Source: Pseudomonas moorei
Lineage (GTDB): Bacteria; Pseudomonadota; Gammaproteobacteria; Pseudomonadales; Pseudomonadaceae
Assembly (NCBI RefSeq): GCF_008801475.1
Contig: NZ_VZPP01000020.1
Span: forward strand, 1 to 64,000
DNA: 64,000 bases
Direction: 5' to 3'
The notes under the pieces are model-generated. The model was not told where the DNA came from and searched no databases. It saw only the letters and a list, made by a program, of their open reading frames with translations. This document shows, in pieces, positions 7,665 through 15,845 of this stretch; the first letter of the stretch is position 1, and each line of letters opens with the position of its first letter. The position numbers were made by a program, and so were the translations under genes.

Positions 7665-8884
7665 CAGTGTTTCTCCTGCTTGGATTGTTCCATGTGGTGC
7701 ATCACGGTTTGCATGTCTTTGTCGCCACGGCCCGACAGGTTCACCACCATCAGGTGATCTTTCGGCAGGTTCGGCGCGCGTTTGAACACTTCAGCCAGGG
7801 CATGGGCACTTTCCAGGGCAGGAATAATCCCTTCCAGACGGCAGCATTGGTGGAACGCCGCGAGGGCTTCGTCATCCGTCACCGAGGTGTACTGAACGCG
7901 GCCGATGTCATGCAACCAGGCGTGTTCCGGGCCAATACCCGGGTAATCCAGGCCAGCGGAGATCGAGTGAGCGTCGATGATCTGCCCATCGTCGTCCTGC
8001 AGCAGGAAGGTACGGTTACCGTGCAGCACGCCCGGTACGCCGCCGTTCAGGCTGGCCGCATGCTTGCCGGTCTCGATGCCATAACCGGCCGCTTCGACAC
8101 CGATGATCTCGACGCTCTTGTCGTCGAGGAACGGGTGGAACAGGCCCATGGCGTTGGAACCACCGCCGATGCAAGCCACCAGGCTGTCCGGCAGACGGCC
8201 TTCCTGGGCTTGCAGCTGGTCACGGGTTTCCTTGCCGATTACGGCCTGGAAGTCGCGAACCATCGCTGGATAAGGGTGCGGACCGGCCACAGTGCCGATC
8301 AGGTAGAAGGTGTTGTCGACGTTGGTCACCCAGTCACGCAGGGCTTCGTTCATGGCGTCTTTCAAAGTACCGGTGCCGGATACCACCGGGATCACTTCGG
8401 CGCCCAACAGCTTCATGCGGAACACGTTGGCTTGTTGACGCTCGATGTCAGTGGTGCCCATGTAGATCACGCAATCCAGGCCAAAACGCGCGGCCACGGT
8501 GGCCGTTGCCACGCCGTGCATGCCGGCGCCGGTTTCGGCGATGATGCGTTTTTTACCCATGCGTCGCGCCAACAGGATCTGGCCGATGCAGTTATTGATC
8601 TTGTGCGCGCCGGTATGGTTCAGCTCTTCACGCTTGAGATAGATCTTTGCGCCGCCGCAGAACTCGGTCAGACGCTCAGCGAAATAAAGTGGGCTCGGAC
8701 GTCCGACGTAGTCACGCTGGAAGTAGGCCAATTCTTCTTTGAATGCAGGATCTTCCTTGGCAGCTTCGTACTCACGGGCCAGATCGAGGATCAACGGCAT
8801 CAGGGTTTCGGCGACGTAACGGCCGCCAAACGCGCCGAACAGGCCGTTGGCGTCTGGGCCGTTGCGCAGATTAGTCTGGGTCAT
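7664..8884 (-). CDS. trpB: Tryptophan synthase beta subunit
   Basis: TrpB (406 residues) condenses indole with serine using pyridoxal phosphate. The PLP lysine is Lys95 in KREELNHTGAHKINN, and the phosphate-binding CIGGGSNAMG motif lies about residue 236. ATG 8884 is chosen; an upstream extension would run through the trpI-trpB control region and has no family match. It is the first gene of the trpBA operon, divergent from trpI with 123 bases between the starts. Confidence 0.97.
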   Translation of the reverse strand: MTQTNLRNGPDANGLFGAFGGRYVAETLMPLILDLAREYEAAKEDPAFKEELAYFQRDYVGRPSPLYFAERLTEFCGGAKIYLKREELNHTGAHKINNCIGQILLARRMGKKRIIAETGAGMHGVATATVAARFGLDCVIYMGTTDIERQQANVFRMKLLGAEVIPVVSGTGTLKDAMNEALRDWVTNVDNTFYLIGTVAGPHPYPAMVRDFQAVIGKETRDQLQAQEGRLPDSLVACIGGGSNAMGLFHPFLDDKSVEIIGVEAAGYGIETGKHAASLNGGVPGVLHGNRTFLLQDDDGQIIDAHSISAGLDYPGIGPEHAWLHDIGRVQYTSVTDDEALAAFHQCCRLEGIIPALESAHALAEVFKRAPNLPKDHLMVVNLSGRGDKDMQTVMHHMEQSKQEKH

Positions 8885-9007
8885 GGAGCGCTCCAGTTGG
8901 ATGCGTGAAGTAATGAGTAAAGAGACAGTGGGCTTAACTGTACCCCTGACGCCCCGCACTGAAAACCGATAAGATCGCCGCAACCTGTCAGGAAAACTCA
9001 CAGATCA
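8885..9007. promoter_or_regulatory. Divergent trpBA / trpI control region
   Basis: This 123-base spacer lies between divergent trpB and trpI starts. In studied Pseudomonas species TrpI binds this interval to activate trpBA and repress itself. I did not define the exact binding sites. A CACTGAAAACCGATAAGAT stretch sits near the trpI start. Confidence 0.7.
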
Positions 9008-9901
9008 ATGAGCCACGACCTCCCACCGCTCAATGCCCTCAGGGCCTTTGAAGCCACGGCTCGCCTGAACAGCGTCAGTCAGGCAGCCGAGCAGCTTCAC
9101 GTCACTCACGGCGCAGTCAGCCGGCAACTGAAGGTGCTCGAAGAACACCTTGGCGTGAGCCTGTTCATCAAGGACGGACGTGGCCTGAAACTCACAGATT
9201 CCGGTATGCGTTTGCGCGATGCCAGTACTGAGGCCTTTGAGCGCCTGCGTACGGTTTGCGCCGAACTCACGCAAAGCACTGCCGATGCACCCTTCGTCCT
9301 CGGTTGTTCGGGAAGCCTGCTTGCACGCTGGTTCATTCCGCGCCTGGGGCGGTTGAATGCCGATCTGCCAGACCTGCGCCTGCACTTGTCTGCCGGGGAA
9401 GGCGATCTTGATCCACGTCGCCCCGGCCTCGATGCCTTACTGGTCTTTGCCGAACCGCCGTGGCCGACGGATATGCAGGTGTTCGAACTGGCCAGTGAAC
9501 GGATAGGACCGGTCTTGAGCCCGCGATTCGTCGGTTATGAACGACTGAAAGATGCGCCCGCCACCGCCTTGCTGCAGGAGTCCGTGCTGCACACCACCTC
9601 GCGCCCGCAAGCCTGGCCCAGCTGGGCGCAGCAAAGTGGCCTCGATGCCAAGGCATTGAAGTACGGACAGGGTTTCGAGCATCTGTATTACTTGCTGGAA
9701 GCGGCCGTCGCCGGGCTGGGCGTGGCGATTGCCCCCGAGCCATTGGTAGCCGAGGACTTGAAGGCTGGCCGCTTGGTCGCCCCCTGGGGTTTCAGCGAAA
9801 CCCCGGCAAAACTGGCGTTGTGGCTACCCAAGCGCGCCGCGGACGGACGCGCCCGGCAACTGGCGCAATGGCTTAAAAACGAGCTGCGCCAAACCAGTTA
9901 G
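9008..9901 (+). CDS. trpI: LysR-type transcriptional activator of trpBA
   Basis: This 297-residue LysR regulator has an N-terminal winged helix-turn-helix (LNALRAFEATARLNSVSQAAEQLHVTHGAVSRQLKVLEEHLG, roughly residues 8-50), followed by a substrate-binding domain. Its position divergent from trpBA identifies it as TrpI, which responds to indoleglycerol phosphate. The DNA-binding half resembles GcvA/AmpR-class LysR proteins. ATG 9008 gives a normal length. Its TAG stop overlaps, tail to tail, the TAA stop of the minus-strand DUF883 gene. Confidence 0.95.
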   Translation: MSHDLPPLNALRAFEATARLNSVSQAAEQLHVTHGAVSRQLKVLEEHLGVSLFIKDGRGLKLTDSGMRLRDASTEAFERLRTVCAELTQSTADAPFVLGCSGSLLARWFIPRLGRLNADLPDLRLHLSAGEGDLDPRRPGLDALLVFAEPPWPTDMQVFELASERIGPVLSPRFVGYERLKDAPATALLQESVLHTTSRPQAWPSWAQQSGLDAKALKYGQGFEHLYYLLEAAVAGLGVAIAPEPLVAEDLKAGRLVAPWGFSETPAKLALWLPKRAADGRARQLAQWLKNELRQTS

Positions 9902-10224
9902 TCACCACGCTTGCACAACAGATACGCGGCCAGCAGGCCTAACGCACCCACGGCAACACCCGCCGTGGTCCAAGGGTGCTCCTGGGCGTAGTCCCGGGTG
10001 GCGATCCCGGTTTCCCGGGTTTTCACCTTGACCTCTTCGTAGGCATCGGCCAGCAGATGGCGCGAATGCCTCAGCGCGTTCTCGGCGTTGCCTTTGAGTA
10101 CCTTGAGGGTCTTACGTGACTCGTCCGAGGCGTCGTCTTTCAGGTTTTCCAGGGATTTGAGCAGACTCTCGATCTCCGCTTCCATGCTCTGCAATGAGGC
10201 TTTACGTAACGAGCTGTTGGCCAT
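9898..10224 (-). CDS. DUF883 family (ElaB/YqjD-like) inner-membrane protein
   Basis: This 108-residue protein has a long helical, charged N-terminal part (residues 1-75) and one C-terminal transmembrane helix (TTAGVAVGALGLLAAYLL) ending in CKRGD. That is the layout of ElaB/YqjD proteins, C-tail-anchored inner-membrane proteins; E. coli relatives bind ribosomes in stationary phase. The RDYAQEHPWTTAGVAVGAL block is diagnostic. A GGAGAG site precedes ATG 10224. It overlaps trpI by four bases at the 3' ends. Confidence 0.87.
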   Translation of the reverse strand: MANSSLRKASLQSMEAEIESLLKSLENLKDDASDESRKTLKVLKGNAENALRHSRHLLADAYEEVKVKTRETGIATRDYAQEHPWTTAGVAVGALGLLAAYLLCKRGD

Positions 10225-10381
10225 GGTGGCTCTCCTGCATTGTTGATGAGTGGCGTGTGTTGGTTGGGACTCCAGGGGTTGGAGAAAGTGCAGTAAATGT
10301 GAACCTGCTTGTCAGACCGGGCGACAGAAGTAAGACAGAAAATCGCTGCTAGGCTGTATTTCACACCCTAAGGAGAACGCC

Positions 10382-10597
10382 ATGTCTGACCATCACACCT
10401 ATAAAAAAGTCGAACTGGTTGGCTCGTCCACCAGCAGCATTGAAGACGCGATCAACAACGCACTGGCCGAGGCCAGTAAAAGTCTCAAGTACATGGAATG
10501 GTTTGAAGTGACGGAAACCCGTGGGCATATCAAGGATGGCAAGGCTGCTCATTTCCAGGTGACGCTCAAAGTCGGTTTCCGGATTGCCAGTAGCTGA
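10382..10597 (+). CDS. Dodecin
   Basis: This 71-residue dodecin is a small flavin-binding protein that forms hollow dodecamers and stores or buffers flavin. The sequence HTYKKVELVGSSTSSIEDAIN, then AEASKSLKYMEWFEV and the aromatic tryptophan in MEWFEV, is typical. ATG 10382 follows AAGGAGAACGCC. It is a single gene, with a weak hairpin (10670-10688) downstream. Confidence 0.93.
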   Translation: MSDHHTYKKVELVGSSTSSIEDAINNALAEASKSLKYMEWFEVTETRGHIKDGKAAHFQVTLKVGFRIASS

Positions 10598-10669
10598 GTT
10601 TGATCCTGACTTCTGAACTTGTGCGCTGGCCGAGTGCCACATGGAGGTGGCAAAGCGCTACATGACTGC

Positions 10670-10698
10670 GTCCGGCGGATGGCCGGACGATCCTTTTA
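10670..10698 (+). terminator. Possible terminator between dodecin and DUF1161 genes
   Basis: A GTCCGGC / GCCGGAC stem with a five-base loop is followed after GATCC by TTTT. The T-tract is short and displaced, so this is tentative. Confidence 0.4.
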
Positions 10699-10719
10699 TC
10701 CGACCAGGGAATGCGACCA

Positions 10720-10941
10720 ATGAAGAAGTTTATTTTGGCGGTAGGTTTATTGAGCCTTGCAGGCAGCGCATTAGCGGCCGGCAAACCGTGTGAAGAGCTC
10801 AAAGCCGAAATCGCCGCAAAGCTCGATGCCAAGGGCGTTTCCGGATATTCGCTGGAGATCGTCGATAAAGGCGCTGCTGCCGGCGGGAAAGTCGTCGGTA
10901 AATGCGAGAGCGGCGCAAAGGTCATTGTCTACAAACGGTAG
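10720..10941 (+). CDS. DUF1161 family secreted protein, copy 1
   Basis: This 73-residue protein has a signal peptide (about residues 1-20, SALA-AGKP) and a mature part KPCEELKAEIAAKLDAKGVSGYSLEIVD with a conserved cysteine pair (CEEL and KCESG). It is the DUF1161 family, function unknown. ATG 10720 is preferred over 10711 because CAGGGAA spaces correctly to it. A paralog lies at 12827. A strong terminator follows. Confidence 0.85.
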   Translation: MKKFILAVGLLSLAGSALAAGKPCEELKAEIAAKLDAKGVSGYSLEIVDKGAAAGGKVVGKCESGAKVIVYKR

Positions 10942-10964
10942 GCAATTCCTTTACCCATTAAAAA

Positions 10965-10990
10965 GCCGACGCCATGGCGTCGGTTTTTTT
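10965..10990 (+). terminator. Rho-independent terminator after the first DUF1161 gene
   Basis: A CCGACGCC / GGCGTCGG perfect stem is followed by seven T. It sits between this gene and the convergent flavin oxidoreductase gene. Confidence 0.88.
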
Positions 10991-11008
10991 GTAGCCGCGG
11001 CTTGAACC

Positions 11009-12010
11009 TCAGCCCTTCATGACCTGCGCCAGCAGTTCATAGGAATGGACCCGATCGGAATGTTCGTACAGGTCGCAGGTAAAAATCAGCTCATCGGCTT
11101 GAGTCTGCTCGATCAGCACCTCCAACCGGGCGCGAATCTTCTGCGGGCTGCCGATCATCGCCAGGCCCAGGAAATCACTGACGGCTTCTTTCTCATGGGG
11201 CAGCCACAGACCATCCATGGTTTTCACCGGTGGCCGCTGTACAAGGCTCTGGCCACGCATCAGGGCAAGAATGCGCTGGAACACCGAAGTAGCCAGATAG
11301 TCGGCCTGCTCATCGGTGTCGGCAGCCACCAGAGGCACCCCGAGCATCACATAGGGCTTGTCCAGCACGGCTGAAGGCTTGAAATGGTTGCGATAGACGC
11401 GAATCGCCTCATGCATGTAGCGCGGTGCGAAATGTGATGCGAACGCGTAGGGCAAGCCACGCTCACCGGCCAATTGCGCACTGAAGAGGCTTGAGCCCAG
11501 CAGCCAGACCGGCACCTGGGTACCGGTGCCCGGCATTGCGATGACTCGCTGATCCGGAGTGCGCGGTCCCAGGTAACGCATCAGCTCTGCGACGTCTTCC
11601 GGGAAATCATCGGCGCTGCCGGAGCGTTCACGGCGCAGCGCGCGAGCGGTCATCTGATCGGAACCGGGGGCACGACCTAGGCCCAGGTCGATCCGGCCCG
11701 GATACAGGCTTTCAAGGGTGCCGAACTGCTCGGCGATCACCAGCGGCGCATGGTTGGGCAACATCACCCCGCCCGAACCGACGCGAATGGTCGAAGTACC
11801 ACCGGCCAGGTAGCCCAGCAAAACCGAGGTGGCCGAACTGGCGATGCCGTCCATGTTGTGGTGTTCAGCGACCCAGAAGCGGTTGTAGCCGAATTTTTCG
11901 ACGTGTTGCGCCAGGTCCAGCGAGTTGCGTAACGACTGGGCTGCGCTGCCGTTCTCTCGCACAGGCACCAGATCGAGGGTCGAAAACTTGATATCGGACA
12001 GTCGTTTCAT
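11009..12010 (-). CDS. LLM-class flavin-dependent oxidoreductase
   Basis: This 333-residue luciferase-like monooxygenase probably uses FMNH2 to oxidise an unidentified small molecule. Typical features are the N-terminal LDLVPVRENGSAAQSL stretch, RFWVAEHHNMDGIASSA, IRVGSGGVMLPNHAPLVIAEQFGTL and PGRIDLGLGRAPG. These match the YhbW-type group. ATG 12010 follows GGAGAAGCAGG; the upstream in-frame start adds 21 residues with no family match. It lies convergent to the first DUF1161 gene and divergent from the OsmC gene. Confidence 0.87.
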   Translation of the reverse strand: MKRLSDIKFSTLDLVPVRENGSAAQSLRNSLDLAQHVEKFGYNRFWVAEHHNMDGIASSATSVLLGYLAGGTSTIRVGSGGVMLPNHAPLVIAEQFGTLESLYPGRIDLGLGRAPGSDQMTARALRRERSGSADDFPEDVAELMRYLGPRTPDQRVIAMPGTGTQVPVWLLGSSLFSAQLAGERGLPYAFASHFAPRYMHEAIRVYRNHFKPSAVLDKPYVMLGVPLVAADTDEQADYLATSVFQRILALMRGQSLVQRPPVKTMDGLWLPHEKEAVSDFLGLAMIGSPQKIRARLEVLIEQTQADELIFTCDLYEHSDRVHSYELLAQVMKG

Positions 12011-12250
12011 AAACCTGCTTCTCCAATTGAGGGCGCAGGTTTTTTCTCGCGAACGAAAACCTGCCGAATCCAAAAGCGTGTTTCATGCAATGAGGGCATA
12101 TACCCGAGTTTCAATAGCAGGGTGAAAATTCCTGCCGAATTGATGGAGTGACCAGATCAGGTGAACTTTGCACCGCGGTCTATCCTCAGAACCCTAGCGA
12201 GGCAAATCACGCAGGCGCGACGCTCCGCGCCGGCTCTTGAGGAGACAAGC

Positions 12251-12682
12251 ATGGCTATCATCAAAAAAGCATCGGCTCATTGGGAAGGTGACCTGAAAAC
12301 CGGCATCGGTTCGATATCCACGGAAACCGGCGTCCTCAGAGAAGCGCCCTACGGCTTCAAGGCACGTTTTGAAGGCGGCAAGGGCACCAACCCTGAGGAA
12401 TTGATTGGCGCCGCCCATGCCGGTTGTTTCTCCATGGCGTTTTCCATGATCCTCGGCGACGCCGGTCTCAAGGCCGACAGCATCGATACCCAGGCCGAAG
12501 TCACCCTCGACCAGGTGGACGGCGGCTTTGCAATCACTGCTGTGAAACTGATCCTCAGGGCGAAAATCCCCGGGGCCAGCCAGGCGCAATTTGAAGAACT
12601 CAGTAACAAGGCGAAAGAAGGCTGCCCGGTGTCCAAAGTGCTGAATGCCAGCATCAGCCTGGATGCGACATTGGTCAGCTAA
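12251..12682 (+). CDS. OsmC family peroxiredoxin
   Basis: This 143-residue OsmC/Ohr protein reduces organic hydroperoxides in the cytoplasm. The two redox cysteines are visible: Cys59 in AAHAGCFSMAFS and Cys125 in KEGCPVSKV. The GKGTNPEELIGAAHAGC block is diagnostic of OsmC. ATG 12251 follows GAGGAGACAAGC; a longer in-frame reading from 12161 is rejected. A terminator follows directly. Confidence 0.93.
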   Translation: MAIIKKASAHWEGDLKTGIGSISTETGVLREAPYGFKARFEGGKGTNPEELIGAAHAGCFSMAFSMILGDAGLKADSIDTQAEVTLDQVDGGFAITAVKLILRAKIPGASQAQFEELSNKAKEGCPVSKVLNASISLDATLVS

Positions 12683-12700
12683 ATTCGCGCTGAAATGAAA

Positions 12701-12732
12701 AGCTCGCAGCCATGGGCTGCGAGCTTTTTTAC
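12701..12732 (+). terminator. Rho-independent terminator after the OsmC gene
   Basis: AGCTCGCAGCC and GGCTGCGAGCT form an 11-base perfect stem with an ATG loop, followed by TTTTT. Confidence 0.9.
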
Positions 12733-12826
12733 AAGCACAGAGATTTGCCCGGTAAAACTGTGGTCGAATAAATGACAGCAGCCGAAAACCCATGAACATG
12801 CGCGCTGCCTCAAGGGAGCTTCAACC

Positions 12827-13060
12827 ATGAAACGTTTTGCCTTGGCGGTTATCTGTAGCGCACTGGCCACTTCAGCCCTGGCAGCAGCGAAACCCTGTGA
12901 AGAACTCAAGGCCGAGATCGAAGCCAAGATCCAGGCTAGAGGGGTTACTTCCTATACGCTGGAAATCGTGAAAAACGAAGAAGTGCACGATCAGAATATG
13001 GTCGTTGGCTCGTGCGAATACGGAACCAAAAAAATCATCTACCAGAAGAACGATCGCTGA
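12827..13060 (+). CDS. DUF1161 family secreted protein, copy 2
   Basis: This 77-residue paralog of the protein at 10720 has a signal peptide ending ALA-AAKP, the KPCEELKAEIEAKIQARGVTSYTLEIV core, and the second cysteine in GSCEYG. ATG 12827 follows AAGGGAGCTTCAACC. It ends six bases from the stop of the convergent lipoprotein gene. Function is unknown. Confidence 0.85.
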   Translation: MKRFALAVICSALATSALAAAKPCEELKAEIEAKIQARGVTSYTLEIVKNEEVHDQNMVVGSCEYGTKKIIYQKNDR

Positions 13061-13066
13061 TCGGTC

Positions 13067-13486
13067 TCAAAGCAAACAGTAGAACTGGCTTGCTTCGGCG
13101 ACGATTTCACGATTGGCGTTGTATAAACGGGCCTCGGGAGTAAACGCCATGGAACGGCCTTCCAGCAGATAACGCTGACCGGCGACGAAATGATCGTACT
13201 TGATGGTCATGTAGCACAGCCGCTCCGTGGAATCGCTGAGCATGTCAGAACCTCCTCCCGGCACCTCAAAGTCGAAGCGAACAATCAGCTCGTGGCTGCC
13301 TGGAGTGACCTGAAAAAAACGCCCGTCACGCAAGCGCAACTTGTCGAGCCGCTCGGCCATCAGCAATTTGTCATTGGGAAAAGGCGTAGAGAAATCGACC
13401 CACGCCATCTGCGGATCGACCGCTGGCAAAGGACTCGAACAACCAGCGACCACACTTGCAGCGAGTATCAGCACCAATCTGCGCAT
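13067..13486 (-). CDS. Conserved Pseudomonas lipoprotein, copy A
   Basis: This 139-residue protein has a lipoprotein signal peptide with lipobox VVAGC (Cys16). The body has the motif FFQVTPGSHELIVRFDF followed by a YDHFVAGQRYLLEG segment and an ARLYNANREIV tail. The same three blocks occur in the next gene upstream (13527-13949), so the two are paralogs. The domain resembles the small PEGA-like lipoproteins around PA0061/PA0062 of P. aeruginosa (from memory). Function is unknown; the protein is probably anchored to the outer membrane. Confidence 0.75.
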   Translation of the reverse strand: MRRLVLILAASVVAGCSSPLPAVDPQMAWVDFSTPFPNDKLLMAERLDKLRLRDGRFFQVTPGSHELIVRFDFEVPGGGSDMLSDSTERLCYMTIKYDHFVAGQRYLLEGRSMAFTPEARLYNANREIVAEASQFYCLL

Positions 13487-13526
13487 GATGAACGTCCCGA
13501 ATATCAGGTGTTCAGCATAGCGCCGA

Positions 13527-13949
13527 TCAGGTGCGTTGGCAGCCCGCCGGTATGCCCTTGCCGATCACTTTTCGCTGTTGGTCGTAAAGCCTGACCCACG
13601 GCCTGAAACCAATATTTCCCGCTTGCAGCTGATAACGCTCACCCGCGCTGAAGTCATTGAATTTCACCTTTATCTGGCAATCACGCCACAGCGTCTCTGC
13701 ATTGGGACCGATGTTGCTGGGTTGAACCGGGAACTGGTAGCGAACCTTCAGCTCATGACTGCCGGGTTGCACCTCGAAATAGCGTTTATCGTTGGCAGCC
13801 TGTTTATCCACTGCCAACGCTTGCAGGGCCGTATCTTCCTGCTGCGATTCCAGGTCGATCCATGCCTGTGTCGGATCCTGGCGTGGTATTCCGAAACCAG
13901 CACAACCGGCCAGCATCAGCAGGCCTCCCGTCAGCATCAACTTGCGCAT
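13527..13949 (-). CDS. Conserved Pseudomonas lipoprotein, copy B
   Basis: This 140-residue paralog of the downstream lipoprotein has lipobox MLAGC (Cys15). It shares YFEVQPGSHELKVRYQF, NDFSAGERYQLQAG and VRLYDQQRKVIGKG with copy A. The genes lie 40 bases apart on the minus strand and probably form an operon. A GGAG site precedes the start codon. Function is unknown. Confidence 0.75.
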   Translation of the reverse strand: MRKLMLTGGLLMLAGCAGFGIPRQDPTQAWIDLESQQEDTALQALAVDKQAANDKRYFEVQPGSHELKVRYQFPVQPSNIGPNAETLWRDCQIKVKFNDFSAGERYQLQAGNIGFRPWVRLYDQQRKVIGKGIPAGCQRT

Positions 13950-14008
13950 AGCGGAGCTCCAGTCAAGCGGGATAGTCTTGCGAGCAGACTTTCCGGGGAT
14001 TTTTTATT

Positions 14009-15094
14009 TTGATCAGGCCGCGTCCAAGCCTTGGGTTACTTGATCGCGTTTTGCGCGTTTTGTTTCCGGGTGTGTTGTTTTTGTTGCTCAACGGTTGTGC
14101 CAACGTCAGCTACTACAGCCAGCTGGCCAGTGGTCAATTGCAATTGCTGCGGGCGCGAGAGCCGGTTTCCAGTGTGATCGCCGATCCTCAGCGCGATCAA
14201 AAACTGCGTGCGCGCCTGGCCCAATCACAAAGGGCCCGCACATTCGCCAGCCAGCAGCTGCATCTGCCGGATAACCAGAGCTACCGCTTGTATGCCGACA
14301 TCGGTCGGCCCTATGTGGTCTGGAATGTGTTCGTCACGCCGGAATTTTCCCTGAAGCCACAAAATCACTGCTTCCCCATTGCCGGCTGCGTGGCTTATCG
14401 CGGTTACTACAGCCAGAGTGCTGCACGCGGCGAGGCTGCGCTGCAACGTCTGCAAGGCATGGACGTATCGATTGGCGGAGTCGAGGCGTACTCGACCTTG
14501 GGCTGGTTCAACGATCCGATCATGAATACGATGATGGGCTGGGGCGACGAGCGCCTGGCCACACTGATCTTTCACGAACTGGCGCATCAGCGCTTTTATG
14601 TGAAGGACGACACAGAGTTCAACGAATCGTTCGCCACTTTCGTCGAGCAGGAAGGCACCCGCCAATGGCGCGCATTCCGCAGCCTGCCACCGGAGGACGA
14701 CACTCAGGCCCAACATCGGGATGCGTTCATTCAATTGGTTCTGAACACACGCACACGCCTTGAAAATCTTTACGCCCTGCCGCTGCCGCCTGAGCAGATG
14801 CGCCAGCATAAAGCCGCGGAGTTCGAGCGGTTACGCACCGAATACCGCCAGTTGCGCGACCACCAATGGGCTGGAGATAAACGTTATGACGCCTGGATCA
14901 ACGCGCCGATGAACAATGCGCGATTGCTTCCGTTTGGCCTGTACGATCAGTGGGTGCCGGCGTTTGCGGCGCTGTTCCGACAGGAAGATGGAGACTGGGT
15001 GAAGTTTTATGCGGCGGTGGAAAGGCTGGGAGAACTACCGGTTCGGGAACGCAAATCAGCGTTAAAAGCCTTGGTAGATTCTTCATCACGGTGA
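14009..15094 (+). CDS. Putative aminopeptidase (DUF2265 family), lipoprotein
   Basis: This protein of about 361 residues has a lipobox LLNGC (Cys30) and a zinc-peptidase motif HELAH (189-193), followed by FNESFATFVEQEG, which supplies the downstream glutamate. The family is PF10023, annotated as putative aminopeptidase. The STLGWFNDPIMNTM stretch before the HExxH is characteristic. No ATG start is available: the reading begins at TTG 14009 with a weak GGGG site, or slightly downstream at another TTG, so the exact start is uncertain. It is convergent with the HAD gene across a REP hairpin. Confidence 0.8.
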   Translation: MIRPRPSLGLLDRVLRVLFPGVLFLLLNGCANVSYYSQLASGQLQLLRAREPVSSVIADPQRDQKLRARLAQSQRARTFASQQLHLPDNQSYRLYADIGRPYVVWNVFVTPEFSLKPQNHCFPIAGCVAYRGYYSQSAARGEAALQRLQGMDVSIGGVEAYSTLGWFNDPIMNTMMGWGDERLATLIFHELAHQRFYVKDDTEFNESFATFVEQEGTRQWRAFRSLPPEDDTQAQHRDAFIQLVLNTRTRLENLYALPLPPEQMRQHKAAEFERLRTEYRQLRDHQWAGDKRYDAWINAPMNNARLLPFGLYDQWVPAFAALFRQEDGDWVKFYAAVERLGELPVRERKSALKALVDSSSR

Positions 15095-15105
15095 TCCGAT
15101 GGCCC

Positions 15106-15142
15106 TCATCGCGAGCAAGCTGTGCGAGCCTGCTCGCGATGA
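15106..15142. repeat. REP palindrome
   Basis: TCATCGCGAGCA and TGCTCGCGATGA form a 12-base perfect stem around AGCTGTGCGAGCC. It lies between convergent genes. Confidence 0.85.
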
Positions 15143-15150
15143 CGTACCAA

Positions 15151-15801
15151 TCAGCGCTGCAAAAACGCCTGATGCATCTCATCCAGGGTTTCAAAATGAT
15201 AGGTCGGCGCCTCAGCGCTCAGCTCTTCCCGGCTGCCAAAGCCATAACCGACAGCGGCCGCATCCAGTCCATTGCTTCGCGCACCGATCAAATCGTGCTT
15301 GCGGTCGCCAATCATCAGAGTATTGGCCGGGTCCAGACCTTCTTCGGCGATCAAATGAGCAATCAACTCGACTTTGTTGGTACGGGTGCCATCCAGTTCG
15401 CTGCCGTAAATCACCTTGAAGTGCTTGGCGAAGTCGAAATGCCGGGCGATTTCCCTGGCGAACACCCAGGGTTTGGATGTCGCAATGTAAAGCTGTCGCC
15501 CTTGTCCGCCGAGTGTTTCCAGTAAGGGTGTGACACCGTCGAAGACGCGATTCTCGTAGAGACCGGTCACTTTGAAGCGCTCACGGTAAAAATTGACCGC
15601 GTCCCAGGCCTTGGCCTCGTCGAAGTCGTAGAACTGCATGAACGCTTGCAACAACGGCGGGCCGATGAAGTGTTCGAGTTTGCTCAGGTCGGGCTCATCG
15701 ATGCCCAGTTTGCCCAGGGCAAACTGAATCGAACGGGTGATGCCTTCGCGTGGGTCGGTCAGGGTGCCATCGAGGTCGAACAAAACGGTCTGGTAATGCA
15801 T
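15151..15801 (-). CDS. HAD-family hydrolase (phosphoglycolate phosphatase-like)
   Basis: This 216-residue HAD phosphatase has motif I FDLDGTLTD (Asp9 nucleophile, Asp11 acid/base), motif II IATSKP, motif III lysine in GTRTNKVELI and motif IV MIGDRKHDL. The cap domain of about 65 residues between motifs I and II is of the Gph/PpaX type. Substrate is not known; a phosphoglycolate or nucleotide phosphatase is likely. It lies 45 bases downstream of the gamma-carbonic anhydrase-like gene and is probably cotranscribed with it. Confidence 0.87.
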   Translation of the reverse strand: MHYQTVLFDLDGTLTDPREGITRSIQFALGKLGIDEPDLSKLEHFIGPPLLQAFMQFYDFDEAKAWDAVNFYRERFKVTGLYENRVFDGVTPLLETLGGQGRQLYIATSKPWVFAREIARHFDFAKHFKVIYGSELDGTRTNKVELIAHLIAEEGLDPANTLMIGDRKHDLIGARSNGLDAAAVGYGFGSREELSAEAPTYHFETLDEMHQAFLQR

Positions 15802-15845
15802 GAAAATTCCTGGGCAATCGTGGGGCGCTGTCCGTTATCCGGGGC

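Noticed and set aside
7667..8908. Plus-strand reading of 413 codons opposite trpB
   Set aside because: Shadow of trpB, whose product is unambiguous.
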